Source of the DNA: Chloroflexota bacterium | GTDB taxonomy: Bacteria; Chloroflexota; Anaerolineae; UBA1429 | Assembly: GCA_021372475.1 (NCBI GenBank) | Contig: JAJFUJ010000092.1 | Span: 1-34,458 of the forward strand | Direction of reading: 5' to 3' | DNA length: 34,458 nucleotides | Shown: positions 1 to 7,456 of the stretch, piece after piece | Layout: every line of letters starts with the position of its first letter | Numbering within the stretch: the first letter of the stretch is position 1 | Notes under the pieces: generated by a model | The model's input: the letters and a program-made list of their open reading frames with translations, nothing else | Database searches by the model: none | Told to the model about the DNA's origin: nothing | Position numbers and translations under genes: made by a program

Positions 1-76
1 CATAAGGATATATATTGCCTTGACGGTCGAACATAGCATATTTATCATGCAACCAGTTCGGTTTGAGGAGCAGATT

Positions 77-496
77 ATGAAGAGCTTTCGTAAAGAGCTG
101 TGGATGAATGTGCCTACCCGTCAGGCGTTGGTTAATATCACCCCACAGGTGGAACAAGCGGTGCGCGAAAGCGGTATGCGTGAAGGGCTTGTGCTCGTCA
201 ACGCCATGCACATCACCGCTTCGGTGTTTATCAATGATGACGAAAACGGGTTGCACCGCGATTATGAAGCCTGGCTGGAGGAGCTGGCGCCTCACAATCC
301 GGTAGACCATTACCAACATAACTTGACCGGTGAGGATAATGCTGATGCGCATCTCAAGCGCCAGGTAATGGGGCGTGAGGTCGTAGTGGCTCTGACAGCC
401 GGCCGTCTTGACTTTGGCCCTTGGGAGCAGGTATTCTACGGCGAATTTGACGGTGGACGCCGCAAAAGAGTGCTAATTAAGATAATAGGAGAATAA
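77..496 (+). CDS. YjbQ-family (UPF0047) protein
   Basis: A 139-residue protein of the YjbQ/UPF0047 family, a compact cytoplasmic fold whose members are annotated as secondary thiamine-phosphate synthase enzymes; the true physiological substrate is not settled. The C-terminal signature [13 protein letters not shown] followed by [12 protein letters not shown] is characteristic, as are the central [10 protein letters not shown] and [15 protein letters not shown] segments with the conserved histidines. Length matches the family (about 135-140). The reading frame stays open upstream, but the ATG at 77 has a GAGGAG ribosome-binding site at 65-70, so I start there. The GH28-type gene begins 2 bases after the stop, so the two are probably translated from one message. 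Confidence 0.88.
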   Translation: MKSFRKELWMNVPTRQALVNITPQVEQAVRESGMREGLVLVNAMHITASVFINDDENGLHRDYEAWLEELAPHNPVDHYQHNLTGEDNADAHLKRQVMGREVVVALTAGRLDFGPWEQVFYGEFDGGRRKRVLIKIIGE

Positions 497-498
497 AT

Positions 499-1926
499 AT
501 GAAGGAACTGACCAAGCTTGTGATACCATCCTGGCCTGCTGAAGAAGAACCGAATGACGATTATACAGTGCTGCTCAATGGGCAGCCGGCTTTTGTACAT
601 CGGGCGCGCGTGTCGGCATTTCCGCTTAACCAGGTGTGGCCGGGCTACCAGAGGCCTCTCGAACAGACTGAAATTGCCGGCTTTGTGAGTTGGGATATGG
701 CACAGCCAGTCGAATGCCGCATTACCTGTCGTCAGCAGGTGCGTGAGGCGCGGGTGCGACCTAGCGCCGCCGGAATACAGCCGGTCGTCGAAGGCAATAC
801 GGTAATCCTGCAGGTATCGTGTCCTGGCCAATATACCGTCGAGGTGAACGGAACCCACAAGGCGCTGCATCTGTTTGCCAATCCGCTCGCGACGGATATC
901 CCGGCAGAGTCGGCGCCCGGCGTGCGCTACTTTGGCCCCGGCGTACACTGTCCCGGCATTATCCGGATGCAGAGCAATGAAACGGTGTATATCGCTGGCG
1001 GAGCTGTAGTGTACGGCGTAATCACCGCAGATCACGCAGAAAACATCACCATATGCGGCCGCGGCATTCTAGATGGCAGCAAGTTCGACCGCTCTGAAGT
1101 ACACGGGCTCATCAACCCTCTCGGCTGCCGTAATGTGGTGATCGATGGCATCATCCTGCGCGATCCTAATGTGTGGACGGTTGTCCCGGTATTATGCCAG
1201 CAGGTGCACATCAGGAATATCAAGCTGATCGGTTTGTGGCGCTACAATGCTGACGGCATCGATTTTGTAAACAGCCAGCACTGCTCTGTGGAGGATTGTT
1301 TCATCCGTTCGTTCGATGATTCGATTGTTTTCAAAGGGCTGCACGGCTGGGGCGGCCTGCAATGCAATCTCGAACCCGTGGCAGATATCCAAGTCCGGCA
1401 CTGCGTCATCTGGAATGACTGGGGGCGAGCGCTGGAAATCGGCGCAGAGACGATCGCCACAGAGATCAAGGACCTGCATTTCGAGGATTGCGACATCATC
1501 CACACCGTGCATGTCGCTCTCGATATCCAGAATACCGACCGCGGTCACTGCCACCACATGGTGTTCAGGAATATCCGCATCGAGCTGGATGATGACTTTA
1601 CTCAACCTATGATGCAGGAATATCCCGAGCAGGCTTATGCGCCAGCAGCAGGCTACCGTTGGATACCGCCCATCATTGAGGTATTGGTCTTCAAGGGATT
1701 CTGGTCAAAAGACGCAATCCGCGGTAAGGCGGACCATATCCTCTTTCAGGATATCTCCGTCAAGGCATGGGGAGTACCCGAAACTCATCTGCGCGGTTTC
1801 GACGAGGAACACGCCGTGCGGGATATCGAATTCAAAAATCTTACAATAAACGGCCAGTCGATGACTGACCCTGAAGCCGGGTTCAAGATGAATGAATATG
1901 TCCACGGCATAACCTTGACCCGGTAA
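499..1926 (+). CDS. GH28-like glycosidase, beta-helix fold (polygalacturonase family)
   Basis: A 475-residue protein resembling glycoside hydrolase family 28, whose right-handed beta-helix enzymes hydrolyse polygalacturonate and related pectic chains by inversion. Residues about 1-135 form a beta-rich N-terminal domain, and the helix follows with regular VVIDGI, VHIRNI and CSVEDC type turns. NADGID (250-255) and FDDS (272-275) match the family NTD and DD motifs and supply the three catalytic aspartates (D252, D273, D274). The usual GHG and RIK motifs are not recognisable; GRALEIGAE (309-317) sits where they are expected. There is no signal peptide, so the enzyme appears intracellular and probably acts on imported oligosaccharides. 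The start ATG has TAGGAG 7 bases upstream, inside the end of the YjbQ gene. Substrate is uncertain. Confidence 0.75.
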   Translation: MKELTKLVIPSWPAEEEPNDDYTVLLNGQPAFVHRARVSAFPLNQVWPGYQRPLEQTEIAGFVSWDMAQPVECRITCRQQVREARVRPSAAGIQPVVEGNTVILQVSCPGQYTVEVNGTHKALHLFANPLATDIPAESAPGVRYFGPGVHCPGIIRMQSNETVYIAGGAVVYGVITADHAENITICGRGILDGSKFDRSEVHGLINPLGCRNVVIDGIILRDPNVWTVVPVLCQQVHIRNIKLIGLWRYNADGIDFVNSQHCSVEDCFIRSFDDSIVFKGLHGWGGLQCNLEPVADIQVRHCVIWNDWGRALEIGAETIATEIKDLHFEDCDIIHTVHVALDIQNTDRGHCHHMVFRNIRIELDDDFTQPMMQEYPEQAYAPAAGYRWIPPIIEVLVFKGFWSKDAIRGKADHILFQDISVKAWGVPETHLRGFDEEHAVRDIEFKNLTINGQSMTDPEAGFKMNEYVHGITLTR

Positions 1927-2024
1927 GCAATCCAGGATTTTTCTGCCAGTAATACATCCCTGCAGCATGGACGCGTTTGTATCGAGCATTACCAAGCATG
2001 GAGCTTAGCCGGGAGCACAGTTCT

Positions 2025-2537
2025 CTAGCTGCCAAAGAGAGAGAGTTGAGCAGGGGGTGTTTCTTTATCGCTAGGATGCTTCAGTTCAGGGGCAGCTTCG
2101 GTCTCTCGGAGCTGCTCCCCCTCGGGGATGGGCATGCCCAGCATCCGTTCGAGCATCTCGACCAGATGGCGCTGCTCTGCTGGACGTAAGCGCTCCAGCA
2201 GATTTTTCATCTGGGTGGTGCGTGCTGTTAAGGCCAACTGATAAAGCTGTTCGCCGGTAGGCGAGAGCACCAGGCTGATAGCTCGTAAATCTGAACTGTC
2301 GGAGGAGCGCTCGATAAGCCCCATCTGTTCCATACGCCGCACGCCGACGCTGACCGTAGGGGCGGTCAAGGACAATCCGGCCGCGATGTGTTGCAGCCGG
2401 CAATTTGGGTGCTGACCTATCCACATAACTAACTGAATCTGCGCCTGGCTAGCTGGCAGGTCGGCCGTCTCACCCCATTCATTCTCAAGCCTATTCAAGT
2501 AGCCAAGGCAGGCAGCGAGGCGTTGTTCAATGGACAT
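2025..2537 (-). CDS. MarR-family transcriptional regulator
   Basis: A 170-residue MarR-type repressor. The winged helix-turn-helix spans roughly residues 27-100: the QIQLVMWIGQHP helix, the recognition region IAAGLSLTAPTVSVGVRRMEQMGLI, and the wing around RSSDSSDLRAISLVLSPTG. Helical dimerisation segments lie on both sides. Family members bind short palindromes as dimers and release DNA when a small ligand binds. The 17-bp palindrome directly upstream (2559-2575) overlaps its own promoter, so autoregulation is very likely. The gene diverges from the ABC-F ATPase, which suggests response to an inhibitor or antibiotic; that link is inference. The C-terminal 25 residues are a low-complexity tail beyond the usual domain. 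Confidence 0.87.
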   Translation of the reverse strand: MSIEQRLAACLGYLNRLENEWGETADLPASQAQIQLVMWIGQHPNCRLQHIAAGLSLTAPTVSVGVRRMEQMGLIERSSDSSDLRAISLVLSPTGEQLYQLALTARTTQMKNLLERLRPAEQRHLVEMLERMLGMPIPEGEQLRETEAAPELKHPSDKETPPAQLSLFGS

Positions 2538-2558
2538 CGGCCGGGCCTCTCAGGCTGT

Positions 2559-2575
2559 TTAGTTTGGCAAACTAA
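2559..2575. promoter_or_regulatory. Palindromic operator of the MarR regulator
   Basis: Perfect inverted repeat TTAGTTTG-G-CAAACTAA, 8-bp arms around one base. It overlaps the last base of the marR -10 element and covers the start of transcription, so a bound dimer would block the promoter. It lies about 70 bp upstream of the ABC-F -35 element. Confidence 0.8.
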
Positions 2576-2603
2576 TACTAACGGATTTCAGATGCTATGT
2601 CAA
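2575..2603 (-). promoter_or_regulatory. Promoter of marR
   Basis: On the minus strand: TTGACA (2603-2598), a 17-base spacer, then TAGTAT (2580-2575). The -35 is consensus and the spacing ideal for a sigma-70 type factor. The operator follows immediately. Confidence 0.75.
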
Positions 2604-2643
2604 GTGATTTCATCAGGCTGGCCAAATAATGCGAGCGCTTATC

Positions 2644-2671
2644 TTGGGAGGTGAGCTGTTTTTCGTATAAT
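2644..2671 (+). promoter_or_regulatory. Promoter of the ABC-F/coaE operon
   Basis: TTGGGA (2644-2649), a 16-base spacer and a consensus TATAAT (2666-2671). Expected start near 2678 gives a leader of about 24 bases to the ATG at 2702. Confidence 0.65.
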
Positions 2672-2701
2672 ACAGATTGAGTATGATTGAGTGAGTGTAG
2701 C

Positions 2702-4612
2702 ATGTCTATTTTGATTGGGCAACAGTTAACCCGATATTACGGATCTCAGGATCTGTTTCGTGACCTGGATTTTGTCATTGCACGCGGCGACAAAACCGGT
2801 CTTGTCGGACCTAATGGCAGCGGCAAAACATCTTTGTTGCGTTTGTTGTTAGGCCTGGATGAGCCAGACGGCGGCAGTGTGCACCGCGCGCGCGGGCTGC
2901 GCATCGGCTATCTTCCGCAGAAACCTGTCTTGAATAGCCAGCGCACACTGTATTCCGAGATGGAATCGGTATTCAGCGAGCTTATTGCGCAGCAGAGTGC
3001 GCTGTACGAATTGGCTGACGCAATGGCGACGGCCGATGATTCCTCCATCTTGCTGGAGCAGTACGCGGCTGCGGAGCAGCGTTTTGATGCAGCCGGCGGT
3101 TATGCGTATGAGGCGCGTATCAAGCATATCCTCGGCGGTATGGGTTTTGGGCCACAAACATATGATTGGCCAATCTCTTACCTCAGCGGAGGTCAAGTGA
3201 CGCGTGCCTTGTTGGCGCGCCTGCTGCTGGAAGAACCCGAGCTGCTTGTGCTGGATGAACCGACCAACTACCTGGACTTGCAGGCGCTCGAGTGGCTCGA
3301 AAGTTACCTGAGCACCTGGGCAGGCAGCCTGCTGGTGGTCTCGCACGACCGCTATTTTTTGGATAAGGTGGTCACCCGTATCTGGGAGCTCAACCTCGGC
3401 AAGCTGGAATTGTACCACGGCAACTATAGCGCTTACTTGCTGCAGCGCGAAGAGCGCCGCCTCCGTCAGCTCAAAGAGTTCCAGGCACAGCAGGAATTAA
3501 TTGAGCGCACGGAGGAGTATATCCGCCGCAACAAAGCCGGGCAGCTCGCTAAGCAAGCCCGTGGCCGCGAAACACGCCTGGCCCGTTTGGAGCGTATCGC
3601 CCAGCCGACCCGCAGCGAGCGTGTGGCGCTGCACCTGACGACGCGTGTCCGCTCGGGCGACAAAGTGCTCATGAGCGAAGGGGTTGTAATCGGCTACAGC
3701 GATGATGATACAGGAGAGGCTAGCCGCCTTTTTCACAGCGGTGAAATCCTGGTGCAGCGAGGTTGGCGGGTAGCCTTGCTGGGGCCGAACGGCGCCGGCA
3801 AGACCACATTGCTGCGCACCATTTTGGGAGAGCTGCAGCCGCTCGAAGGCGCCATCCGCTTGGGAGCCTCGGTTAAGGTTGGCTATTTACCGCAATCGCA
3901 AGCTTGGCTGGATGGTCCGGAGTTGATGCTCGATTATGTGCTTGAACGTACCGGACTGCTGCTTGAGGATGCCAGGTCGCTGCTGGGGCGCTTTCTTTTC
4001 GAGGATCAAGATATGGCCAAACCCTTGTCGGCCCTTTCAGGCGGGGAGCGCTCCCGGCTGGCGCTGGCCCAGCTCACACTACAAGGGGCGAACCTGCTTA
4101 TTCTGGATGAACCCACAACCCACCTGGATCTGGCTGCCCAGGAGGTGTTGCAGCAGGTGCTGATGGGCTTCACAGGCACGCTATTATTCGTCTCGCACGA
4201 CCGCTACCTGGTAAATGCCCTGGCGACCCATGTTTGGTGGATCGAACAGGGGTCCATGCACCAGTTTGAAGGCAACTATAACCAGTATATCCAGCGGCAA
4301 GAAGCGGAGCGCGATAAATCAGCGCCGCCAACTGAATCTAGCCTATCCGAGAAAGACGATTGGGCGGAACAGAAACGCCGCGAGCGTAAAATCGAACGCT
4401 CGCAACGCGACCGACTGGATCGTATCCGCTCCTTGGAGCAGGAGATAGCTGAACTTGAGCGCAGCATTCAGGCTCTCAACTTGGCGATTGCTCAGGCTAG
4501 CGAAACGCAGAATCTGGCGCGGATCACCTCGCTGAGCTCGCAGTATGCTGTCCTTCAGCGGGACTTGGCGGAGCGCCTGGCGAGCTGGGAAGCGGCCTCA
4601 GGTGAAGAATGA
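2702..4612 (+). CDS. ABC-F family ATPase (ribosome-associated, Uup/EttA/resistance class)
   Basis: A 636-residue soluble protein with two ABC ATPase domains and no membrane segments, the ABC-F layout. Domain 1 has Walker A GPNGSGKT (36-43), signature LSGGQ (161-165), Walker B LLVLDEPTNYLD (181-192) and SHDR (214-217). A basic, arginine-rich linker (about 245-300) follows; in this family it reaches into the ribosomal E/P site. Domain 2 has GPNGAGKT (361-368), LSGGE (445-449) and LLILDEPTTHLD (465-476). The C-terminal 100 residues are a charged coiled coil, as in Uup. The frame opens at a TTG at 2687, but that is only about 9 bases from the predicted transcription start, so I choose ATG 2702. 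It could be a translation factor or an antibiotic-protection protein; the adjacent MarR favours but does not prove the latter. Confidence 0.9.
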   Translation: MSILIGQQLTRYYGSQDLFRDLDFVIARGDKTGLVGPNGSGKTSLLRLLLGLDEPDGGSVHRARGLRIGYLPQKPVLNSQRTLYSEMESVFSELIAQQSALYELADAMATADDSSILLEQYAAAEQRFDAAGGYAYEARIKHILGGMGFGPQTYDWPISYLSGGQVTRALLARLLLEEPELLVLDEPTNYLDLQALEWLESYLSTWAGSLLVVSHDRYFLDKVVTRIWELNLGKLELYHGNYSAYLLQREERRLRQLKEFQAQQELIERTEEYIRRNKAGQLAKQARGRETRLARLERIAQPTRSERVALHLTTRVRSGDKVLMSEGVVIGYSDDDTGEASRLFHSGEILVQRGWRVALLGPNGAGKTTLLRTILGELQPLEGAIRLGASVKVGYLPQSQAWLDGPELMLDYVLERTGLLLEDARSLLGRFLFEDQDMAKPLSALSGGERSRLALAQLTLQGANLLILDEPTTHLDLAAQEVLQQVLMGFTGTLLFVSHDRYLVNALATHVWWIEQGSMHQFEGNYNQYIQRQEAERDKSAPPTESSLSEKDDWAEQKRRERKIERSQRDRLDRIRSLEQEIAELERSIQALNLAIAQASETQNLARITSLSSQYAVLQRDLAERLASWEAASGEE

Positions 4613-5211
4613 TGAAATACGTGATAGGCTTGACCGGTAGTATCGCCAGTGGTAAAAGCACTGTTGCGCATAAGTTGAAAGAGTTTGGTGCACACATCAT
4701 CGATGCGGATATTGTAGCCCACCAGGTAATGCTGCCTGGAATGCCGGCTTATGACCAAATTGTGGCGCATTTTGGGAGCACCATCTTGGATGCACATGGG
4801 GTAGTTAATCGTAGGGCGCTCGGGGCGCTCGTGTTCGCAAATCCGCAGGAGCTGAACACCTTGGAACAAATCAGCCATCCCGCCGTGGCCGCTCTTCTCA
4901 GGGATTGGCTCGCCGGTTTTAACGCCGGTATCCTGGTTGTCGAGGCGATTAAACTGCTGGAGGCCAGTATCCATATGCAGTGTGATTCCGTTTGGGTGGT
5001 ATGCTGCACGCGCGCGCAGCAGGCGGCACGCATGCGTGCGCGTGATTTGAACGAAGACCAAATCGAGCAGCGCATTGCTGCGCAGCCCCCCCTACATCTC
5101 AAGCTGAGCGCTGCACACGTCCTTATCGATAATTCGGGCGACATGGCCAGCCTGAATGGGCAGCTTTGCTATGCCTGGCAGCGCATTCTAGCGCTGCAGA
5201 AAATTAATTAG
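4609..5211 (+). CDS. coaE: Dephospho-CoA kinase
   Basis: A 200-residue P-loop kinase that phosphorylates the 3'-hydroxyl of dephospho-CoA, the last step of coenzyme A synthesis, in the cytoplasm. The N-terminus YVIGLTGSIASGKSTVA is the CoaE P-loop signature; IIDADIVAHQV is the following conserved aspartate motif, and RMRARDLNEDQIEQRIAAQ is the lid/adenine region. The usual VPLLFE segment reads VVEAIKLLEA here, a common variant outside Proteobacteria. Its ATG overlaps the ABC-F stop by four bases (ATGA), implying coupled translation; a second ATG three bases on is an equally possible start. Confidence 0.92.
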   Translation: MMKYVIGLTGSIASGKSTVAHKLKEFGAHIIDADIVAHQVMLPGMPAYDQIVAHFGSTILDAHGVVNRRALGALVFANPQELNTLEQISHPAVAALLRDWLAGFNAGILVVEAIKLLEASIHMQCDSVWVVCCTRAQQAARMRARDLNEDQIEQRIAAQPPLHLKLSAAHVLIDNSGDMASLNGQLCYAWQRILALQKIN

Positions 5212-5255
5212 ATAAGCTAATTATACAGAAAGCGACTGAGAGGAGCGCAAACAGC

Positions 5256-5447
5256 GTGAAGGCCCTGACCCAATTCTTTAGCAAGCATCCGCGGCTGCTT
5301 ACCTGGCTCATACTGGCGCTTGGGATGGTGCTCATCATTTTGTATAGCTCACGCCAAGTACCGCTATCATGGGGCCAACGCGCAGCGCTGGCGGCGATCA
5401 CGGTATTGCTGGCAGGCGGGTGCGCTTGGATCATACACTGGGAATAA
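5256..5447 (+). CDS. Small membrane protein, two predicted transmembrane helices
   Basis: A 63-residue hypothetical protein. After a short basic N-terminus it has two hydrophobic segments, about residues 14-29 (LLTWLILALGMVLIIL) and 42-60 (ALAAITVLLAGGCAWII), joined by a short polar loop. It starts with GTG; AGGAG at 5241-5245 is a plausible though slightly distant ribosome-binding site (10 bases). I do not recognise a family. It lies 44 bases after coaE and may be in the same transcript. Confidence 0.55.
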   Translation: MKALTQFFSKHPRLLTWLILALGMVLIILYSSRQVPLSWGQRAALAAITVLLAGGCAWIIHWE

Positions 5448-5511
5448 ACAGTATGAATGCTGTAACCTGGATAAACCGCATGTACCTGCCCCCATATAAT
5501 TCCTAAGCTGT

Positions 5512-6258
5512 ATGTTAAGACAGCACCAGGCAGAAATCGTTTCAAGGGTTGAGCCGTTGGTTGGCTCGACACTTCTTTATTTACGCTGCCCAGAGCTGGC
5601 GGCAGCGGCGACTCCCGGGCAATTCGTCATGCTGCGCCTAAGCCCCTCCGCTGACCCTTACCTGCGGCTGCCACTGCCGATACACCGGCTGCTCAAAGAT
5701 GGAATCGTTCTCTTCATTTCAAATGCCGACTGGTCGCCTTATCTGGATAGCTTTGTTGTCGGCGATAAGCTGGATCTGCTGGGACCGGGCGGGCAGGCGC
5801 AAAACATAGCCGGATATCAAACGCTCGCCCTGGTATCACAAGGCTTCGGCATTGCTCCCCTGCTGAGCTTTGCAGACCGCACGCATGCGAGGGTGGTTCT
5901 GCTGGCCAGTGTAGCCAGCCCTGGACAAGTGTATCCGCGCGAACTCGTGCCCAAGCAGGTTGAATATCGGACCTTTGTTGGTCAAGCCTCCGAGGCTGCA
6001 TGGCGTGCCGCTTTGGCAGAGCTGCCGGATTGGGCGCATAGGGTATTTGCTGCCGGCGGGAAACCGTTGTATACACAATTAAGAAGCTGCTTCGAGCAGC
6101 ATATTATCCCGTTAAAGCCGGGGCGTGTATATATTTGGTCGGCCGATAACCTCGTTTGCGGGCTGGGTGCTTGCCGAGGTTGCGCAATTACAACACGGCA
6201 TGGGCAGCGGCTATGCTGCCAGGACGGGCCTTTTATGGATCTTAACTATCGCTGGTAG
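5512..6258 (+). CDS. PyrK-like flavin/[2Fe-2S] electron-transfer subunit
   Basis: A 248-residue protein with the ferredoxin-reductase layout of the dihydroorotate dehydrogenase B electron-transfer subunit. Residues 1-100 form the FAD-binding barrel (PGQFVMLRL, then LRLPLPIHRL where PyrK has RRPISI). Residues 103-200 form the nucleotide-binding domain (SQGFGIAPLLSF). The C-terminal cluster has C216, C221 and C224 (CGLGACRGC), then C235 or C236 in LCCQDGPF. The gap to the last cysteine is shorter than in classical PyrK. No pyrD or other pyrimidine gene is in the window, so it may serve another oxidoreductase. A TATAAT at 5495-5500 would give an almost leaderless message. The amidase gene starts 9 bases after the stop. 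Confidence 0.78.
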   Translation: MLRQHQAEIVSRVEPLVGSTLLYLRCPELAAAATPGQFVMLRLSPSADPYLRLPLPIHRLLKDGIVLFISNADWSPYLDSFVVGDKLDLLGPGGQAQNIAGYQTLALVSQGFGIAPLLSFADRTHARVVLLASVASPGQVYPRELVPKQVEYRTFVGQASEAAWRAALAELPDWAHRVFAAGGKPLYTQLRSCFEQHIIPLKPGRVYIWSADNLVCGLGACRGCAITTRHGQRLCCQDGPFMDLNYRW

Positions 6259-6267
6259 GCTGACAGG

Positions 6268-7362
6268 ATGAGGAAACTATCGGTATATTTCGCGGTATTG
6301 TTGGTTCTAGTTGGATTACTTGCTTTCAGTACCGTGAATTTTGCCAAGCGGGGCCAAAATGATAGAGAAGAGCCGACTCAGCAGCCGGTCGCTACAGCCA
6401 GCTCGGTTCAGACTGAGCCTGCACGCGAAGCCAGTGCGACCGCGCAGCCTCAATCACCAACGGCCAAGCTAGCAGCCGCTATACCAACCGCTGCACCAAC
6501 TGCCACACCAACCGCTACATCAACCGTGATGGCTCTCGAGACAGCGACAGACACAGACACAGAAGCTTATCTTGCAGACGAGGCAGCAGTTGTAGCGCCG
6601 GCGCTCGGTGCTAACGGCTTGCGCCTGCCGCTGCCGGTGTTTGGTAGTGGAGAGCACATGGTAGCCATCGACCCGGGGCATGGGGGGATCGATGAAGGCA
6701 CTTATCCATATAACCCGGACGGCGCGCTGGATTATCATGAGTCCGAAGTGAACCTGCAGATTGCCTTAAGGCTCAAGGATATCCTCGTCGCTAATGGGAT
6801 ACGCGTATTTCTGGTGCGCGACGGCGACTATGAGATAAATCCCAATTGGCTGGATGTCAATGGCGATGGCGTACAGGATATTGGGGATGAATCGCAGGCC
6901 AGGATCGACCTGATAAATGCATCGGGCGCAGAACTGATGCTTTCGATTCATCAAAACGCGCGCACCCTGGGCGACGGCTCCCTTGATATAGAAGGAAACG
7001 GCTCAACAACTTATTATTGTGACGCCAGACCATTTTCAGACCAGTCTTTTCGGCTAGCCGAGCTCGTGCATCAGCAGGTATTGGAGGAACTGGCCTCAAT
7101 AGGCTACACATCCTATGACCAGGGCATTCTCGATGACTTGAACGTCGATGACTATGAACCGAAATTGCATTTTGTTGCGTTGGGTCCTCAATCCGACCGC
7201 ATCGCCAGGCCAAGCCAGATGCCGGGCGTGATCGACGAGCCTCTGTTCGCTACCAATGTTGAGGAGAGCGTCCTGCTTGGCCAGCCTGAGGTGTGGGATA
7301 CGCTGGCCCAGGCATATGCAAACGCTATTATCGCTTATCTGGACGAGCTGGATGCTCGCTGA
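6268..7362 (+). CDS. Exported N-acetylmuramoyl-L-alanine amidase (Amidase_3)
   Basis: A 364-residue cell-wall hydrolase that cleaves the amide between muramic acid and L-alanine of peptidoglycan. Residues 5-22 are a hydrophobic signal or anchor; 30-115 are an Ala/Pro/Thr linker; the catalytic domain starts near 130. Zinc ligands are visible as H138 in IDPGHGG, E158 in HESEVNLQIA and H228 in LMLSIHQNA. E333 in the segment EESVLLGQPE matches the catalytic glutamate of the family ECGFLSNPE motif. The domain carries an insertion after the second ligand (NPNWLDVNGDGVQDIGD), rich in Asp and resembling a calcium-binding loop. It follows the PyrK-like gene by 9 bases; its only ribosome-binding signal is a short AGG. 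Confidence 0.88.
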   Translation: MRKLSVYFAVLLVLVGLLAFSTVNFAKRGQNDREEPTQQPVATASSVQTEPAREASATAQPQSPTAKLAAAIPTAAPTATPTATSTVMALETATDTDTEAYLADEAAVVAPALGANGLRLPLPVFGSGEHMVAIDPGHGGIDEGTYPYNPDGALDYHESEVNLQIALRLKDILVANGIRVFLVRDGDYEINPNWLDVNGDGVQDIGDESQARIDLINASGAELMLSIHQNARTLGDGSLDIEGNGSTTYYCDARPFSDQSFRLAELVHQQVLEELASIGYTSYDQGILDDLNVDDYEPKLHFVALGPQSDRIARPSQMPGVIDEPLFATNVEESVLLGQPEVWDTLAQAYANAIIAYLDELDAR

Positions 7363-7456
7363 GGCGGTATCCGATTAGGGCATAGTAATGTAAATTACTT
7401 TAGCAATATCATACCAGTGCAGACGGCCTGGATACGCTGCTGACGGAGAGCAGGTA

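Noticed and set aside
436-1035. 199-codon open frame on the minus strand across the YjbQ/GH28 genes
   Set aside because: It lies opposite two well-supported genes, has no ribosome-binding site and no recognisable motif; a frame shadow.
7384-7399. AGTAAT-GTAA-ATTACT inverted repeat after the amidase gene
   Set aside because: AT-only 6-bp stem with two trailing T; too weak for a terminator and not near a promoter.
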